Shown: piece after piece, positions 1-6,725 of the stretch
How positions within the stretch are numbered: the stretch's first letter is position 1
Layout: the number at the start of each line of letters is the position of its first letter
Origin: DASVXQ01 sp046727955
GTDB lineage: Bacteria > Actinomycetota > CALGFH01
Direction: 5' to 3'
Assembly (NCBI GenBank): GCA_046727955.1
Contig: JBKPDO010000058.1
Coordinates: 1-15,919 of the forward strand
DNA length: 15,919 nt
Made by a program: the position numbers and the translations under genes
The notes under the pieces: generated by a model
The model's input: the letters and a program-made list of their open reading frames with translations, nothing else
Told to the model about the DNA's origin: nothing
Databases searched by the model: none

Positions 1-105
1 CGCCGTCGGCGGCGACGTGCACTCGAACCCCTCGTAGGCCAGGCCGCGCTGCAGCAGACGGACGATCTTGGGGTCGTCGTCCACCAACAGCACTCGTGTG
101 GCCAC
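1..105 (-). CDS. Response regulator, receiver domain (N-terminal 35 aa, runs off window)
   Basis: The 35 visible codons from a GTG start read VATRVLLVDDDPKIVRLL, then a region ending in TSPPTA. This is the first strand and helix of a CheY-like receiver domain, with the acidic triad D9-D10-D11 that helps bind Mg2+ next to the phosphorylated Asp. The phospho-acceptor Asp and the output domain lie beyond the left edge, so the subfamily (OmpR, NarL or other) cannot be given. No partner histidine kinase is visible. The 220 bases between this start and the next gene (106-325) carry no recognisable gene. A possible minus-strand reading with a hydrophobic stretch (IMILVVLFLV) exists there but has no ribosome site. 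Confidence 0.8.
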   Translation of the reverse strand, partial: MATRVLLVDDDPKIVRLLQRGLAYEGFECTSPPTA

Positions 106-325
106 GTCCCGCTCTCCGTCGCTGCCAGCACGTCCTTACGCTTCGGCAGCTTGGGTACGAATTTCCGTTACAGCCAGGCCAGCCGGCGGGCCGACCGCGC
201 AGGTAGCCGTCGATGCCGATGCAGCGGCCCTGCGCTCACCAGGAACAGCACTACCAGGATCATGATAGTTGGCCTGTCGATATTGGCCTGCCGGGTCGCG
301 TAGGTCTTGGCAAGCAGCCAGCTGT

Positions 326-805
326 TCAGCTGGTCGGGTGTGGGCTGGTGGCGAGTGGTGTGACTGGAGGCCCGTCGGCCCACGGGTCGGGGCCGGGGTC
401 GCCGCCGGCGGCGGCGATGACAAGGCGGTCCAGGAAGTGGGGCCAGCCCAGGCGGTGCTGGCGGTCCTCGGCCGCGGGCAGGCCGGCGTGGACGATGGTC
501 ACGGTGGTGCCGCCATCGTGGGGGGTGAGGGTGACCTCCACGGTGGAGGCGCCGGGTGGCAGCCGGTCCGAGCCGGCATGCCCCCAGCTGAGCAGCAGCC
601 GCCGTGGGCGGTCGACGGCCAGGTAGCGCCCGCGGACCGGCACGCCGTTGATGTCGAGGGTGAACCGGCCGCCGGGCACGGGGTCCAGCGCGGCGTAGTC
701 GCCCATCCAGCGCAGCATCGCCTCGGGCTTGGTGAAGTAGTCGAAGACCCGGTCGGGGTCGGCGTCGACGTGCACCGACGTGGTGTAGGGCGCAGTGGCC
801 GTCAC
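326..805 (-). CDS. AHSA1/SRPBCC-family protein
   Basis: This 159-aa protein starts at GTG 803-805. The N-terminal half reads TTSVHVDADPDRVFDYFT, then PEAMLRWMGD and GGRFTLDINGVPVRGRYL, and later TVEVTLTPHDGGTTVTIVH. That is the usual order of the AHSA1 (activator of Hsp90 ATPase homologue-like) SRPBCC fold, a hydrophobic-cavity domain that binds lipid-like or aromatic ligands. Its length fits the family. The start overlaps the stop of the upstream ArsR gene as GTGA (802-805), so the two are very probably translated from one message with coupling. ArsR-AHSA1 pairs are common in actinobacteria and the ArsR product usually represses its own operon. The ligand is unknown. The last 25 or so residues are proline- and glycine-rich and probably disordered. 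Confidence 0.87.
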   Translation of the reverse strand: MTATAPYTTSVHVDADPDRVFDYFTKPEAMLRWMGDYAALDPVPGGRFTLDINGVPVRGRYLAVDRPRRLLLSWGHAGSDRLPPGASTVEVTLTPHDGGTTVTIVHAGLPAAEDRQHRLGWPHFLDRLVIAAAGGDPGPDPWADGPPVTPLATSPHPTS

Positions 806-1152
806 GTGTCGTCGGCTTCCATCGCCGCCTCCACGGTCTCCACGGTCTGCACCGCGTCGGACTCCACGGCGGTCTTCAGCCGGCGCAGCCCGGCTGGCCA
901 CAGCTCCGCCAGGAACTGGTCCAGCGACTCCAGGCCTTCGGGCCGGATGGCGTACAGCCGGCGGGCACCCTCGCGGTGGGCAGCCACCAGGCCGGCTTGT
1001 CTGAGGACCTGCAGGTGCTGGGAGACGGCCTGCTGGGTGATGTCGACCTGCTCGGCGATCTCGCCGACCGAGCGCGGCGCGACGCGGACCAGGCGCAAGA
1101 TTGCCTGCCGGTTGGGCTCTGCGAGGGCTTTCAGGACGGCTTCCGCGCTCAC
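802..1152 (-). CDS. ArsR-family winged-helix transcriptional repressor
   Basis: This 116-aa protein starts at GTG 1150-1152. It opens with VLKALAEPNRQAILRLV, the classic ArsR first helix. It continues with SVGEIAEQVDITQQAVSQHL, the DNA-recognition helix-turn-helix, then VLRQAGLVAAHREGARRLYAI, the beta wing. No cysteine metal-binding motif is present, so it is the non-metal ArsR type commonly paired with SRPBCC/AHSA1 genes rather than an arsenic or zinc sensor. The tail (about residues 85-116) is acidic and helical and could serve dimerisation. It is first in a two-gene unit with the AHSA1 gene (GTGA overlap). The upstream DNA at 1176-1234 contains an inverted repeat and 16-bp-spaced direct repeats that are the natural candidate operator, placed to control both this operon and the divergent SRPBCC gene. 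Confidence 0.92.
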   Translation of the reverse strand: MSAEAVLKALAEPNRQAILRLVRVAPRSVGEIAEQVDITQQAVSQHLQVLRQAGLVAAHREGARRLYAIRPEGLESLDQFLAELWPAGLRRLKTAVESDAVQTVETVEAAMEADDT

Positions 1153-1175
1153 GGCTCTGGCTACTCCACGGTTGA

Positions 1176-1234
1176 CACAAGCTCACGCTTGTGAAAGTCT
1201 GCGCTTGTGAAAGTGGCTGCTTGAAGAAAGTCTA
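1176..1234. promoter_or_regulatory. Probable ArsR operator: inverted repeat plus three 16-bp-period repeats
   Basis: At 1176-1193 there is a perfect inverted repeat CACAAGC-TCAC-GCTTGTG. Its right arm begins a series of direct repeats starting at 1187, 1203 and 1219: GCTTGTGAAAGTCTGC, GCTTGTGAAAGTGGCT, GCTTGAAGAAAGTCTA. The first two share 12 identical leading bases; the third is imperfect. The block lies between the divergent ArsR-AHSA1 operon and the SRPBCC gene. A TTGACA hexamer at 1172-1177 (plus strand) overlaps the inverted repeat, but I see no convincing -10 at the right distance. That ArsR binds here is inferred from position and symmetry. Confidence 0.6.
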
Positions 1235-1267
1235 CGGCGAGCCACCGCGGCGTTGGAAGGAGCATCG

Positions 1268-1696
1268 GTGCCCACCTTCACCCACACCATTGACGTTGCC
1301 GCCGACCCGGCCACCGCCTGGGAGATTCTGGGGGATCTGGCGAGCGTCGAGCGTTGGATCCCTGGCGTGACGAAGGTCGAGCTGGACGGCATGACCCGGC
1401 GCTGCACCTTCGCCGACGGGCACACCCAGCACGAGGAGATCCTCGACTACTCCCCCACGACCCGCTCCTACCGGTACACCATCGACGGCGGCCTGCCGGT
1501 CACCGACAACCGCGGCCGCTTTGCGGTCGAGGCCACGGAGGCCGAGCGTGGCGGCGCACGGATCGTCTGGGAGTCCAGCTTTGTGGCCCTCGACCCGGCC
1601 AGAGAGGACGAGCTCAGCCGCATGTGGGCGGGCATGCTCCCCGGCGTGCTCGGCAACCTCAAGACCCTCGTCGAACAGCGCGGCCAGCAGCGCTGA
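1268..1696 (+). CDS. SRPBCC-family (polyketide cyclase/dehydrase-like) protein
   Basis: This 142-aa protein starts at GTG 1268-1270, five bases after GGAAGGAG (1255-1262). The in-frame TTG at 1253 overlaps that ribosome site and is less likely. The sequence TFTHTIDVAADPATAWEIL, then VERWIPGVTKVEL, is the typical opening of the START/Bet v1-like SRPBCC fold. Later, RFAVEATEAERGGARIVWES and a C-terminal helix (GMLPGVLGNLKTLVEQ) complete it. Such proteins hold hydrophobic ligands in a cavity and some act as cyclases, but no catalytic residues can be assigned here. It is divergent from the ArsR-AHSA1 pair and shares the repeat-rich control region, suggesting coordinated control of two SRPBCC proteins. 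It converges on the broken sigma gene. Confidence 0.88.
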   Translation: MPTFTHTIDVAADPATAWEILGDLASVERWIPGVTKVELDGMTRRCTFADGHTQHEEILDYSPTTRSYRYTIDGGLPVTDNRGRFAVEATEAERGGARIVWESSFVALDPAREDELSRMWAGMLPGVLGNLKTLVEQRGQQR

Positions 1697-1729
1697 CCGG
1701 CACGCGCCGCCACGGCCAAGTCATCACCG

Positions 1730-1764
1730 CCACCGACTCGCGCCGCTCTGCAACCGCGGCCGGG
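1730..1764. repeat. 35-bp direct repeat, copy 1
   Basis: From GCCACCGACTCGCGCCGCTC onward, 33 of 35 bases match 2380-2414, exactly 650 bp away in the same orientation. Copy 2 lies in the coding part of the sigma gene (minus-strand reading AAVAERRESVA). Copy 1 lies just past the end of its SnoaL-like domain, where the same peptide is encoded out of context. Confidence 0.8.
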
Positions 1765-2312
1765 GCAGCCTCCGGCCCGCCGATCCGCACCCAGGGTCCA
1801 CGCCCAGGTTTGGGGCAGGTCGAACGTGCCGAACAGCGAGGCGTCCTGAAAGCCGGTGATGGCCTGGATCGCGCCGTCCACCACGACCAGCACCATGACG
1901 CCGTAGGCCCGGTAGATGCCGAGGCCATCGGGCAGGTAGGCGGCCACGGCCGGGTGCCCATTGGCGCCGCTGGGCACCAGCCGGACGCGGTCAAGCCGCC
2001 CGTCGGCGGGGACGGTGGCGAAGAACCGCGCGACCGCCTCGCGGCCGACGTAGCGAAGGCGCAGGGGTGGCATGTGCAACACGGCGTCCTCACGCAGTAA
2101 CGCGGCCAGTGCATCGACGTAGCAGCGCTGCCAGGCCAGCATGAAGCGACGCAGGACCTCCTGCTCCTGGGCGCGCAGCGACCCGGCCGAGACCGCGGCC
2201 GCCGGCAGCGCCCGGCCCGAGCCGGCGCGGGCGCGCTGCAGCGCGCTGTTGACCGCGGGCACCGAGGTCTCCAGCAGCCCCGCGACCGCGGCGGCACGCC
2301 AGTCCAGCACGT

Positions 2313-2360
2313 CCCGCAGGATCAACACCGCCCGCCAGCGGGCGGTGTTGATCCTGCGGG
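2313..2360. repeat. Near-perfect 48-bp inverted repeat (23-bp arms, 2-base loop)
   Basis: The left arm 2313-2335 and right arm 2338-2360 are exact reverse complements separated only by CA. On the minus strand the arm at 2335-2313 is the genuine coding sequence for RAVLILR of sigma region 4. The other arm is an inverted copy of it sitting where homologues have the linker and the start of region 4. This is what a template-switch (fold-back) event would leave, and it coincides with the frameshift. Confidence 0.92.
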
Positions 2361-2379
2361 GCCACCATGAACGCCAAGG

Positions 2380-2414
2380 CCACCGACTCGCGCCGCTCCG
2401 CGACCGCGGCCGGG
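2380..2414. repeat. 35-bp direct repeat, copy 2
   Basis: Partner of 1730-1764 (33/35 identical, two transitions). This copy lies inside the sigma-factor reading frame, between region 2 and the hairpin. Confidence 0.8.
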
Positions 2415-2798
2415 TCGGGGCCGCCGGCCGGCAGCTCGTCGAGCAGCCGGTCGGGGTAAGGCTCCAGCTGTGGCACATCAGGGTCGCCGTTGTGAATGAC
2501 GGCGCGGCGACGCGGTTGGGACCTGAGCATCTGCAGGCAGGTGGTGGTGGCCACCCGGTACAGCCACGCCCGCAGCGGCGCTCGCCCCTGGAAGGTGTGC
2601 AGCGACCGCCAGGCGCGCAGCAGGGTCTCCTGGGTGGCGTCCTGCGCGTCGTGGAACGAGCCCAGCATGCGGTAGCAGTGCAGGTGGATCTCGCGGAGCC
2701 AGCGCCTCCCTGCGCGCGGCGGTCCAGGCCGGGACGCCGATAGCGGCGGCAGGGGCGCTGGAGCGCGGGCTGGCCGGGGGTGGCCGTTGGAGCGCAGC

Positions 2799-2829
2799 AT
2801 TGACAGGCTGATACCTGCGATATGTCAAT
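2799..2829. promoter_or_regulatory. Inverted repeat ATTGACA-N17-TGTCAAT upstream of the sigma gene
   Basis: Two 7-base arms at 2799-2805 and 2823-2829 form a symmetric pair in a locally A/T-richer stretch (2815-2875) just upstream of the sigma pseudogene. It could be an old operator, or one arm a -35 TTGACA on either strand. No matching -10 was found, so the role is open. Confidence 0.35.
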
Positions 2830-2984
2830 ACTCGCCTACTAGCCACTACTCACCAAACCAGATATTACGACTCCTTGCCGGGATCCTGCTCCCGCGTCAA
2901 AGCGCAGCTCATGGCTTTGTGCAACACCCTGGGTCGAGGCAAGGCCTTCCTCGCCGGCCACAACGACCACGGTCTCCTGACCGC

Positions 2985-3220
2985 GACCACCCTGGAGGGT
3001 GGCCAGCGCCCGAAACGGTGCTACGGCCCGTCCCCCGGCGTCGGGGGTCGCCGGCGTAGAGCAGCGTGGCCATGATGACGAGCTGGCGGTGGTGCTCGGC
3101 GGGCACGAACGGCAGCGGCGGCGCGGGCAGGACGTTGGCGATGGTCGACAGCTCATCCGGTGCGGCCTCGGCCTCGGCCTCGGCAAAGAACGAGGCGGCA
3201 ACCTCGGGCGCGGTGATCAC
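2985..3220 (-). pseudogene. Internal fragment of a FAD-linked oxidoreductase
   Basis: The minus-strand reading EVAASFFAEAEAEAAPDELS, then TIANVLPAPPLPF, PAEHHRQLVIMATLLYAGD and, after a one-base shift, RAVAPFRALAT matches the mid-to-late part of actinobacterial FAD-binding (BBE/VAO-type) oxidoreductases. The FAD-binding N-terminal half and the C-terminal berberine-bridge-like segment are both absent. The shift falls in the G5 tract 3043-3047, where four bases would restore the frame. The fragment's first codon overlaps the stop of the LuxR gene as GTGA (3217-3220), but since it is an internal piece of a larger protein this looks like a deletion junction rather than a real start. Nothing recognisable remains between 2830 and 2985. 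Confidence 0.65.
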
Positions 3221-5586
3221 CGGTTTGCCTGTCGGCGGGAGACGAGCCAGGCCGCGATCTGGCTGCGGGTGGTGAACCCGAGCTTGGTGAGGATGTGCTG
3301 GACGTGGTTCTGCGCGGTCCGCTCGGAAACGACCAGCGCCTCGGCGATCGCGCGGTTGGTGAGGCCGCGCGAGACCAGCTCCGCGACTTCCTCCTCGCGG
3401 GCGGTCAGCGGTCCCGTGGCCTTCGCCTCCACCCGCAGCTTGGCCGCAAGGTGCGCGGCCCGCGCAGCCCAGGGGACCATCCCGAGTATGCGAGCGTCGG
3501 TCGCGGCGCTGTCGGCGAGGTCAGCGGCCTCCGCGGCGTCACCTGGGGCGCTCCGCTCCGCCAGCGTCTCGACCAGGAGCACCGCGGCCTCGACCGCGAA
3601 GCCGCGCGCCCCGTTGGACCGGGTGACGTCCAACGCGGCGCGCAGATCACTCACCGCGGCGTCGGTCCGGCCCAGGGCACGCTCGGCGTGTGCGAGCAGG
3701 AGCACGACCGGACCGCCGTAGACGGGGCCGCCGGCCCCGGATGCGAGGTGGTGCCCCCGCAGCGGGGCCAGCCGGTCCACCAGCGCGACCAGGTCCTGGT
3801 GGTGGCCGACGGCCACCGCGTCATACACGCGCGACTTCGTGAGCTGGTCGAACAGGTAGCGTGGAGGGTGCCAGGTGGCCATCGGGGGATAGCGCCGGTA
3901 GCTGGCACGCGCGGCGTCGAGGTCGCCGAGCGCCGCCCACGCGGCGGCCTGACCCGCGAGACTGAGCTGGCTGGCCACTCCCGGAAACCCCTTGGACGAG
4001 TCGCGCCGCTGCACCACGGACGGATCGACGCCGACGTGACGACCGACGACCAGTTGGAAGTTGAGCCAGATGGGCTCGGCGAAATCAGGGTGCAGCAAGG
4101 CCATCTGTGCCCGCGCCTGGCGTCCCAGGTCCAGCGCGTCGTCGAAGCGGGCCTCGGCCTGGGCGAGCAGCGCCTGGGCCCGGAGCAGGTGCCACGCGGC
4201 GGCGGTGCCGCCGACCCGCGGCACGCACGAGCCCAGACCGCCGAGCTCCCGAGCGACCGCGGCCAGATCGCCACGCTGGACCTGGGCGTCAATGCGCCAC
4301 AGATGCCCCCACATCGTCACGTCGGGACGGCGGCAGCGGCGGCCCAGCTCGGTCATCCGGTCGGCCAGCGCCAACCGGTCGGCGACGCCGTCGGGACCTG
4401 AGCGAGCGAGTTGGCGGGTGCGCAGGGCGGCAACGATGACATCAGGATCCTGGGATGCTTCCGCCGCCGCCAGCGCCGCCGCGCCGGTCTCGTCGATCCG
4501 GTCGGGATCCAGGTAGAAGCAGGCAAGGGCAACCTGCGCCAACAGCCGCGCTCGAAGCGTTGGCGCCAGGTCCGGCACGGCCAGCGCCTCCTCGCACAGG
4601 TCGCGCACGGGTGCCAGCAGCCCAGGGTCGCCGACCGCCTGCAGCACCAGGGCGGCCTCACCGACCAGGTCGCCCCGGCCAGCCGACCGGGCCAGCCTCG
4701 CCGCCTCCAGGCTATCGTCCAGCGCCTCGGCCAACTCCGCCGAACGGAACCGGGCCCGAGCCCTCCCGAGCAGCAGACGGCAGCGATCCTCCCACCCAAG
4801 CTGGCCGCCCACGTCCAGGGCCACACCGTACAGACGGGCCGCTTCCTCCCACGCCAGCCGCACCAGCGCGTCGTCGGCGGCTCGCTCGCACCAGCGCACG
4901 GCCTGATCGACCCCATCAGGCGCGGAGGGCGCGGCGACCACCCGGTGCCGGGCCAGGTCGGAAAGGTGAAAGGTGAGGTCGGAGGTGTAGTAGCGCTCGA
5001 TGGTCTCGGCCACCACGCGGTGCCAGCGGGCCCGTGCGACGCTGGCCAGGTCCTCCTGGACCGCGTCGCGCACCAGCGCGTGGACGAACCGGTGCACGCC
5101 GGCTGGCTCGGCCGGCACCACGAGCACCCCGCCCGCCTCACCGACGGCTCGGAGCAGGGTCACCACGGCGTCGAATGCGCGCTCGCGGGCCGCGGCGTCG
5201 GGTAGCGCAGCGGTCGGTGACCGGGTCCGGCCGGCCGGACCAGCGAGAAACCCATCAAGCGCCGCGGGTGGATGCGGCTGGCGAGCAACGAGCGGTCGAA
5301 GGACGTCGAGCCACGGCCGGAAGGGAACCGACCCGTCGCCGTCGAGGCAGTGGCCCCAGCCCATGTGGCTACCCGCGGGTCGTGCGTCATCGGCCACGGC
5401 CGCCATCAACCGGGTCTTGCCGACCCCTGGCTCCCCTGAGCACAGGACGAGCCGACCGCGTCCGCCTGCTGCCTCAGCAGACCAGCGTCGCAGCGCCGCC
5501 ATCTCCTCGTCGCGTCCCACGATCGGGACGGCGGACCTGACGTCACTACCGGCCGGCCCAAGCACGGCATGACCGTAGCACGGCAT
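3217..5586 (-). CDS. LuxR-family regulator of the LAL type, ATPase internally deleted
   Basis: This is a 789-aa protein if started at ATG 5584-5586. The open frame continues to 5694, but the extra residues have no homology look and cross a tandem repeat. VPIVGRDEEMAALRRW is the usual LAL opening, followed by Walker A GEPGVGKT (residues 51-58). The reading then passes from GEAGGVLVV (about 149-157, where the Walker B strand should start) straight to PAGVHRFVHALVRDAVQEDL, which normally lies some 200 residues later. Walker B, the sensor residues and the winged-helix part are therefore missing with the frame kept. TPR-like helices fill about 190-720. The C-terminal LuxR helix-turn-helix (about 725-789) is intact: LTAREEEVAELVSRGLTNRA, then ALVVSERTAQNHVQHIL. 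It may still bind DNA but probably cannot hydrolyse ATP. It is divergent from the 99-aa gene. Confidence 0.85.
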   Translation of the reverse strand: MPCYGHAVLGPAGSDVRSAVPIVGRDEEMAALRRWSAEAAGGRGRLVLCSGEPGVGKTRLMAAVADDARPAGSHMGWGHCLDGDGSVPFRPWLDVLRPLVARQPHPPAALDGFLAGPAGRTRSPTAALPDAAARERAFDAVVTLLRAVGEAGGVLVVPAEPAGVHRFVHALVRDAVQEDLASVARARWHRVVAETIERYYTSDLTFHLSDLARHRVVAAPSAPDGVDQAVRWCERAADDALVRLAWEEAARLYGVALDVGGQLGWEDRCRLLLGRARARFRSAELAEALDDSLEAARLARSAGRGDLVGEAALVLQAVGDPGLLAPVRDLCEEALAVPDLAPTLRARLLAQVALACFYLDPDRIDETGAAALAAAEASQDPDVIVAALRTRQLARSGPDGVADRLALADRMTELGRRCRRPDVTMWGHLWRIDAQVQRGDLAAVARELGGLGSCVPRVGGTAAAWHLLRAQALLAQAEARFDDALDLGRQARAQMALLHPDFAEPIWLNFQLVVGRHVGVDPSVVQRRDSSKGFPGVASQLSLAGQAAAWAALGDLDAARASYRRYPPMATWHPPRYLFDQLTKSRVYDAVAVGHHQDLVALVDRLAPLRGHHLASGAGGPVYGGPVVLLLAHAERALGRTDAAVSDLRAALDVTRSNGARGFAVEAAVLLVETLAERSAPGDAAEAADLADSAATDARILGMVPWAARAAHLAAKLRVEAKATGPLTAREEEVAELVSRGLTNRAIAEALVVSERTAQNHVQHILTKLGFTTRSQIAAWLVSRRQANR

Positions 5587-5617
5587 GGCTGTAGATGAGT
5601 ATCCCGATGAGTAACCC
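5561..5617. repeat. Two short tandem repeats at the LuxR gene start
   Basis: AGCACGGCATG occurs at 5561-5571 and 5577-5587 (16-bp period), and GATGAGTA(T/A)CCC at 5594-5605 and 5606-5617 (12-bp period). Both pairs sit at the start and just upstream of the LAL-type LuxR gene, in the divergent gap before the 99-aa gene. They could be regulator-binding iterons, which is inference. They argue against translation beginning further upstream than 5586. Confidence 0.5.
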
Positions 5618-5692
5618 GGCGGATGGCGAGCCGGCTCTCGATTCGTACGGTCAGGCCGACAGCAAACGCCAATGCCAAAGGAGGAGGCGAGC

Positions 5693-5992
5693 ATGACCTA
5701 CGCCATCGTCATCGAGTCCGCCGGCGGGACCATCGAGGTGTTTCACCAGGTCGCCGCCTTGCTGCCCGAGCAGGAGCCGGACGGGCTGCTAGCGCGGGTC
5801 GCCGGCCAAAGCGAGCGCGGCGTGGCGGTGATCAGCGTGTGGCGCTCCAAGAAGGACGCCGACCGTTTCTTCGCCGAGCATCACCTCCCAGCGCTGACCA
5901 AGGTGCTCGGAGGCCCGCCGCCACCGCCCACCGCCATGATCGAGTTCGAAGCCACCGACGTACTGATGACCGCGTCGGCCCCCTCCGCCTGA
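5693..5992 (+). CDS. Small conserved protein, dimeric alpha/beta-barrel-like
   Basis: This 99-aa protein starts at ATG 5693-5695, eight bases after a strong ribosome site AAAGGAGG (5677-5684). An in-frame ATG at 5672 lies before that site and is less likely. The pattern is strand (TYAIVIES), helix (IEVFHQVAALLP), strand (GVAVISVWRSK), helix (KDADRFFAEHHLPALTKVL), strand (TAMIEFEATDVL). This beta-alpha-beta-alpha-beta order and the central V-W-S-K-x-D-A-x-R-F stretch resemble the ABM-like/dimeric ferredoxin-fold proteins common in actinobacteria. Some of these are monooxygenases, but most are uncharacterised, and no cofactor motif is visible. It is a single gene, divergent from the LuxR regulator, which may control it, and it is followed at once by a terminator-like hairpin. 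Confidence 0.82.
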   Translation: MTYAIVIESAGGTIEVFHQVAALLPEQEPDGLLARVAGQSERGVAVISVWRSKKDADRFFAEHHLPALTKVLGGPPPPPTAMIEFEATDVLMTASAPSA

Positions 5993-6001
5993 GGCGGAAA
6001 C

Positions 6002-6045
6002 CCGGCCCTGCCGAGGCACACCCGCTATGCCGTCGGCAGGGCCGG
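6002..6045 (+). terminator. Strong stem-loop after the 99-aa gene
   Basis: CCGGCCCTGCCGA (6002-6014) pairs perfectly with TCGGCAGGGCCGG (6033-6045). An inner GGCA/TGCC pairing shortens the loop. It begins ten bases after the stop at 5992. There is no T tract, which is usual for actinobacterial terminators. Confidence 0.65.
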
Positions 6046-6337
6046 TGGCTCCAGGCGGGCTGCGCGTGAGCGCTCTTGACAGCCGTCGCGGCGGACCTTG
6101 CCGTGGTGGTCCAGCAGGCGGACCATCGGGCCGTTGACCAGGGGTGTTGCTGGTGGTGGGGTGTTCGGATCGTGGAAAGCTGAGTGCATGAGGAACAGAT
6201 CAGAGACAGATCGGGAACAGCAGCAGCAGCCTCGCCGGGTGTCAGGGCGCGCAGGACTCGTTCTATCCAGATCCATATCCGCAATGATCCGGCCGGAAGC
6301 AAGCAGCGCCGGACCGGGGTGAGGGTGGGGAGCACCG
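6046..6337. other. Gene-poor stretch before the decayed MalT-type gene
   Basis: No confident gene was found. A minus-strand frame of 54 aa (ATG at 6187-6189, stop at 6025-6027, containing TPLVNGPMVRLLDHHGKV) is open, but it has no ribosome site and runs through the terminator stem, so I do not call it. A small A/G-rich patch around 6187-6231 holds the near-repeat CAGATCAGAGACAGATC and a run of four CAG units. The end of the stretch (6316-6332) carries GGTGAGGGTGGGGAGC, which gives the ribosome site of the pseudogene that follows. Confidence 0.4.
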
Positions 6338-6725
6338 ATGGCCAAGCCGCCCACGACGACCCCGCCTGAGGCCGCCGGTATGCGCGCGAGGTGCTGCTGG
6401 CGACAAGCTGCACGTGCCGCGCCCGCGGCCGGAGTTCGTGCCACGCCCGCGGCTGCTGGCCCGCCTGGACCAGGGGATGGCCCGCGAGCTGGTGCTGGTC
6501 CACACTCCCGGCCGGGTTCGGCAAGACCAGCCTGCTGGCCGACTGGGCCCCGGGGTGGCCGGCGGCCGGTCGCGTGGCTGTCGCTTGATGAGGGCGACAA
6601 CGACCCGGCGCGGTTCTGGCGCCACGTCGCCGCCGCGCTGGACGGGTGCACCAGGGGTCACCGAGCGGTCGGCGGGCTGCTTGGCGGCCTGCAGCCGGAA
6701 GGGCCGCACCGCCCGCGGCCCGCGG
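6338..6725 (+). pseudogene. Decayed 5' part of a MalT-type LuxR regulator
   Basis: The start ATG 6338, six bases after GGGGAG, and the pieces that follow clearly match the start of the MalT-type gene at 8540-11304, but they are spread over three frames. The pieces are EVLLAT, then KLHVPRPRPEFVPRPRLLAR and ELVLVHT, then PAGFGKTSLLADWA (Walker A), then RRPVAWLSLDEGDNDPARFW and RHVAAALD. At least four or five single-base changes are needed to rejoin them, mostly in C or G runs (the missing C in GCGACAAG, the extra C in ACTCCCGGCC, the extra C in GGGCCCCGGGG). Similarity fades near 6700; the remaining 700 or so residues, including the DNA-binding domain, are absent. Frameshifts plus truncation make this a true pseudogene even if some indels are sequencing errors. 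Confidence 0.83.

Larger units (their letters stand above)
1800..2800 (-). pseudogene. ECF sigma factor with SnoaL-like C-terminal domain, frameshifted
   Basis: The product resembles actinobacterial ECF sigma factors of the SigG/SigX5 kind, which carry a SnoaL-like tail. Region 2 is in one minus frame (about 2700-2370): EIHLHCYRMLGSFHDAQDA, QETLLRAWRSL, PLRAWLYRVATTTCLQML. Region 4 is in a second frame (about 2335-2210): RAVLILRDVLDWRAAAVAGL, then SVPAVNSALQRARA. The tail follows in that frame: VLRRFMLAWQRCYVDALAAL through GAIQAITGFQDASLFGTFDL. The switch falls at the 48-bp hairpin 2313-2360, which replaces the expected region 2-4 linker. The N-terminus before WLREI looks off-frame too (a possible REALAP remnant in another frame), and no stop follows the tail in its frame, so the reading runs into the convergent gene. 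Multiple lesions favour a true pseudogene. No anti-sigma gene is visible. Confidence 0.82.

Noticed and set aside
168..383. Possible 71-aa minus-strand protein with a hydrophobic stretch
   Set aside because: Its start lies inside the AHSA1 gene without a ribosome site, and no family is recognisable.
3217..3220. GTGA overlap as evidence that the oxidoreductase fragment is a translated gene
   Set aside because: The fragment lacks both termini of the enzyme and contains a frameshift; the overlap is more likely chance at a deletion junction.
6025..6189. Possible 54-aa minus-strand protein
   Set aside because: No ribosome site, mixed codon use, and it runs through the terminator hairpin 6002-6045.
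6217..6231. Short CAG run as a microsatellite
   Set aside because: Only about four units; too short to be meaningful.
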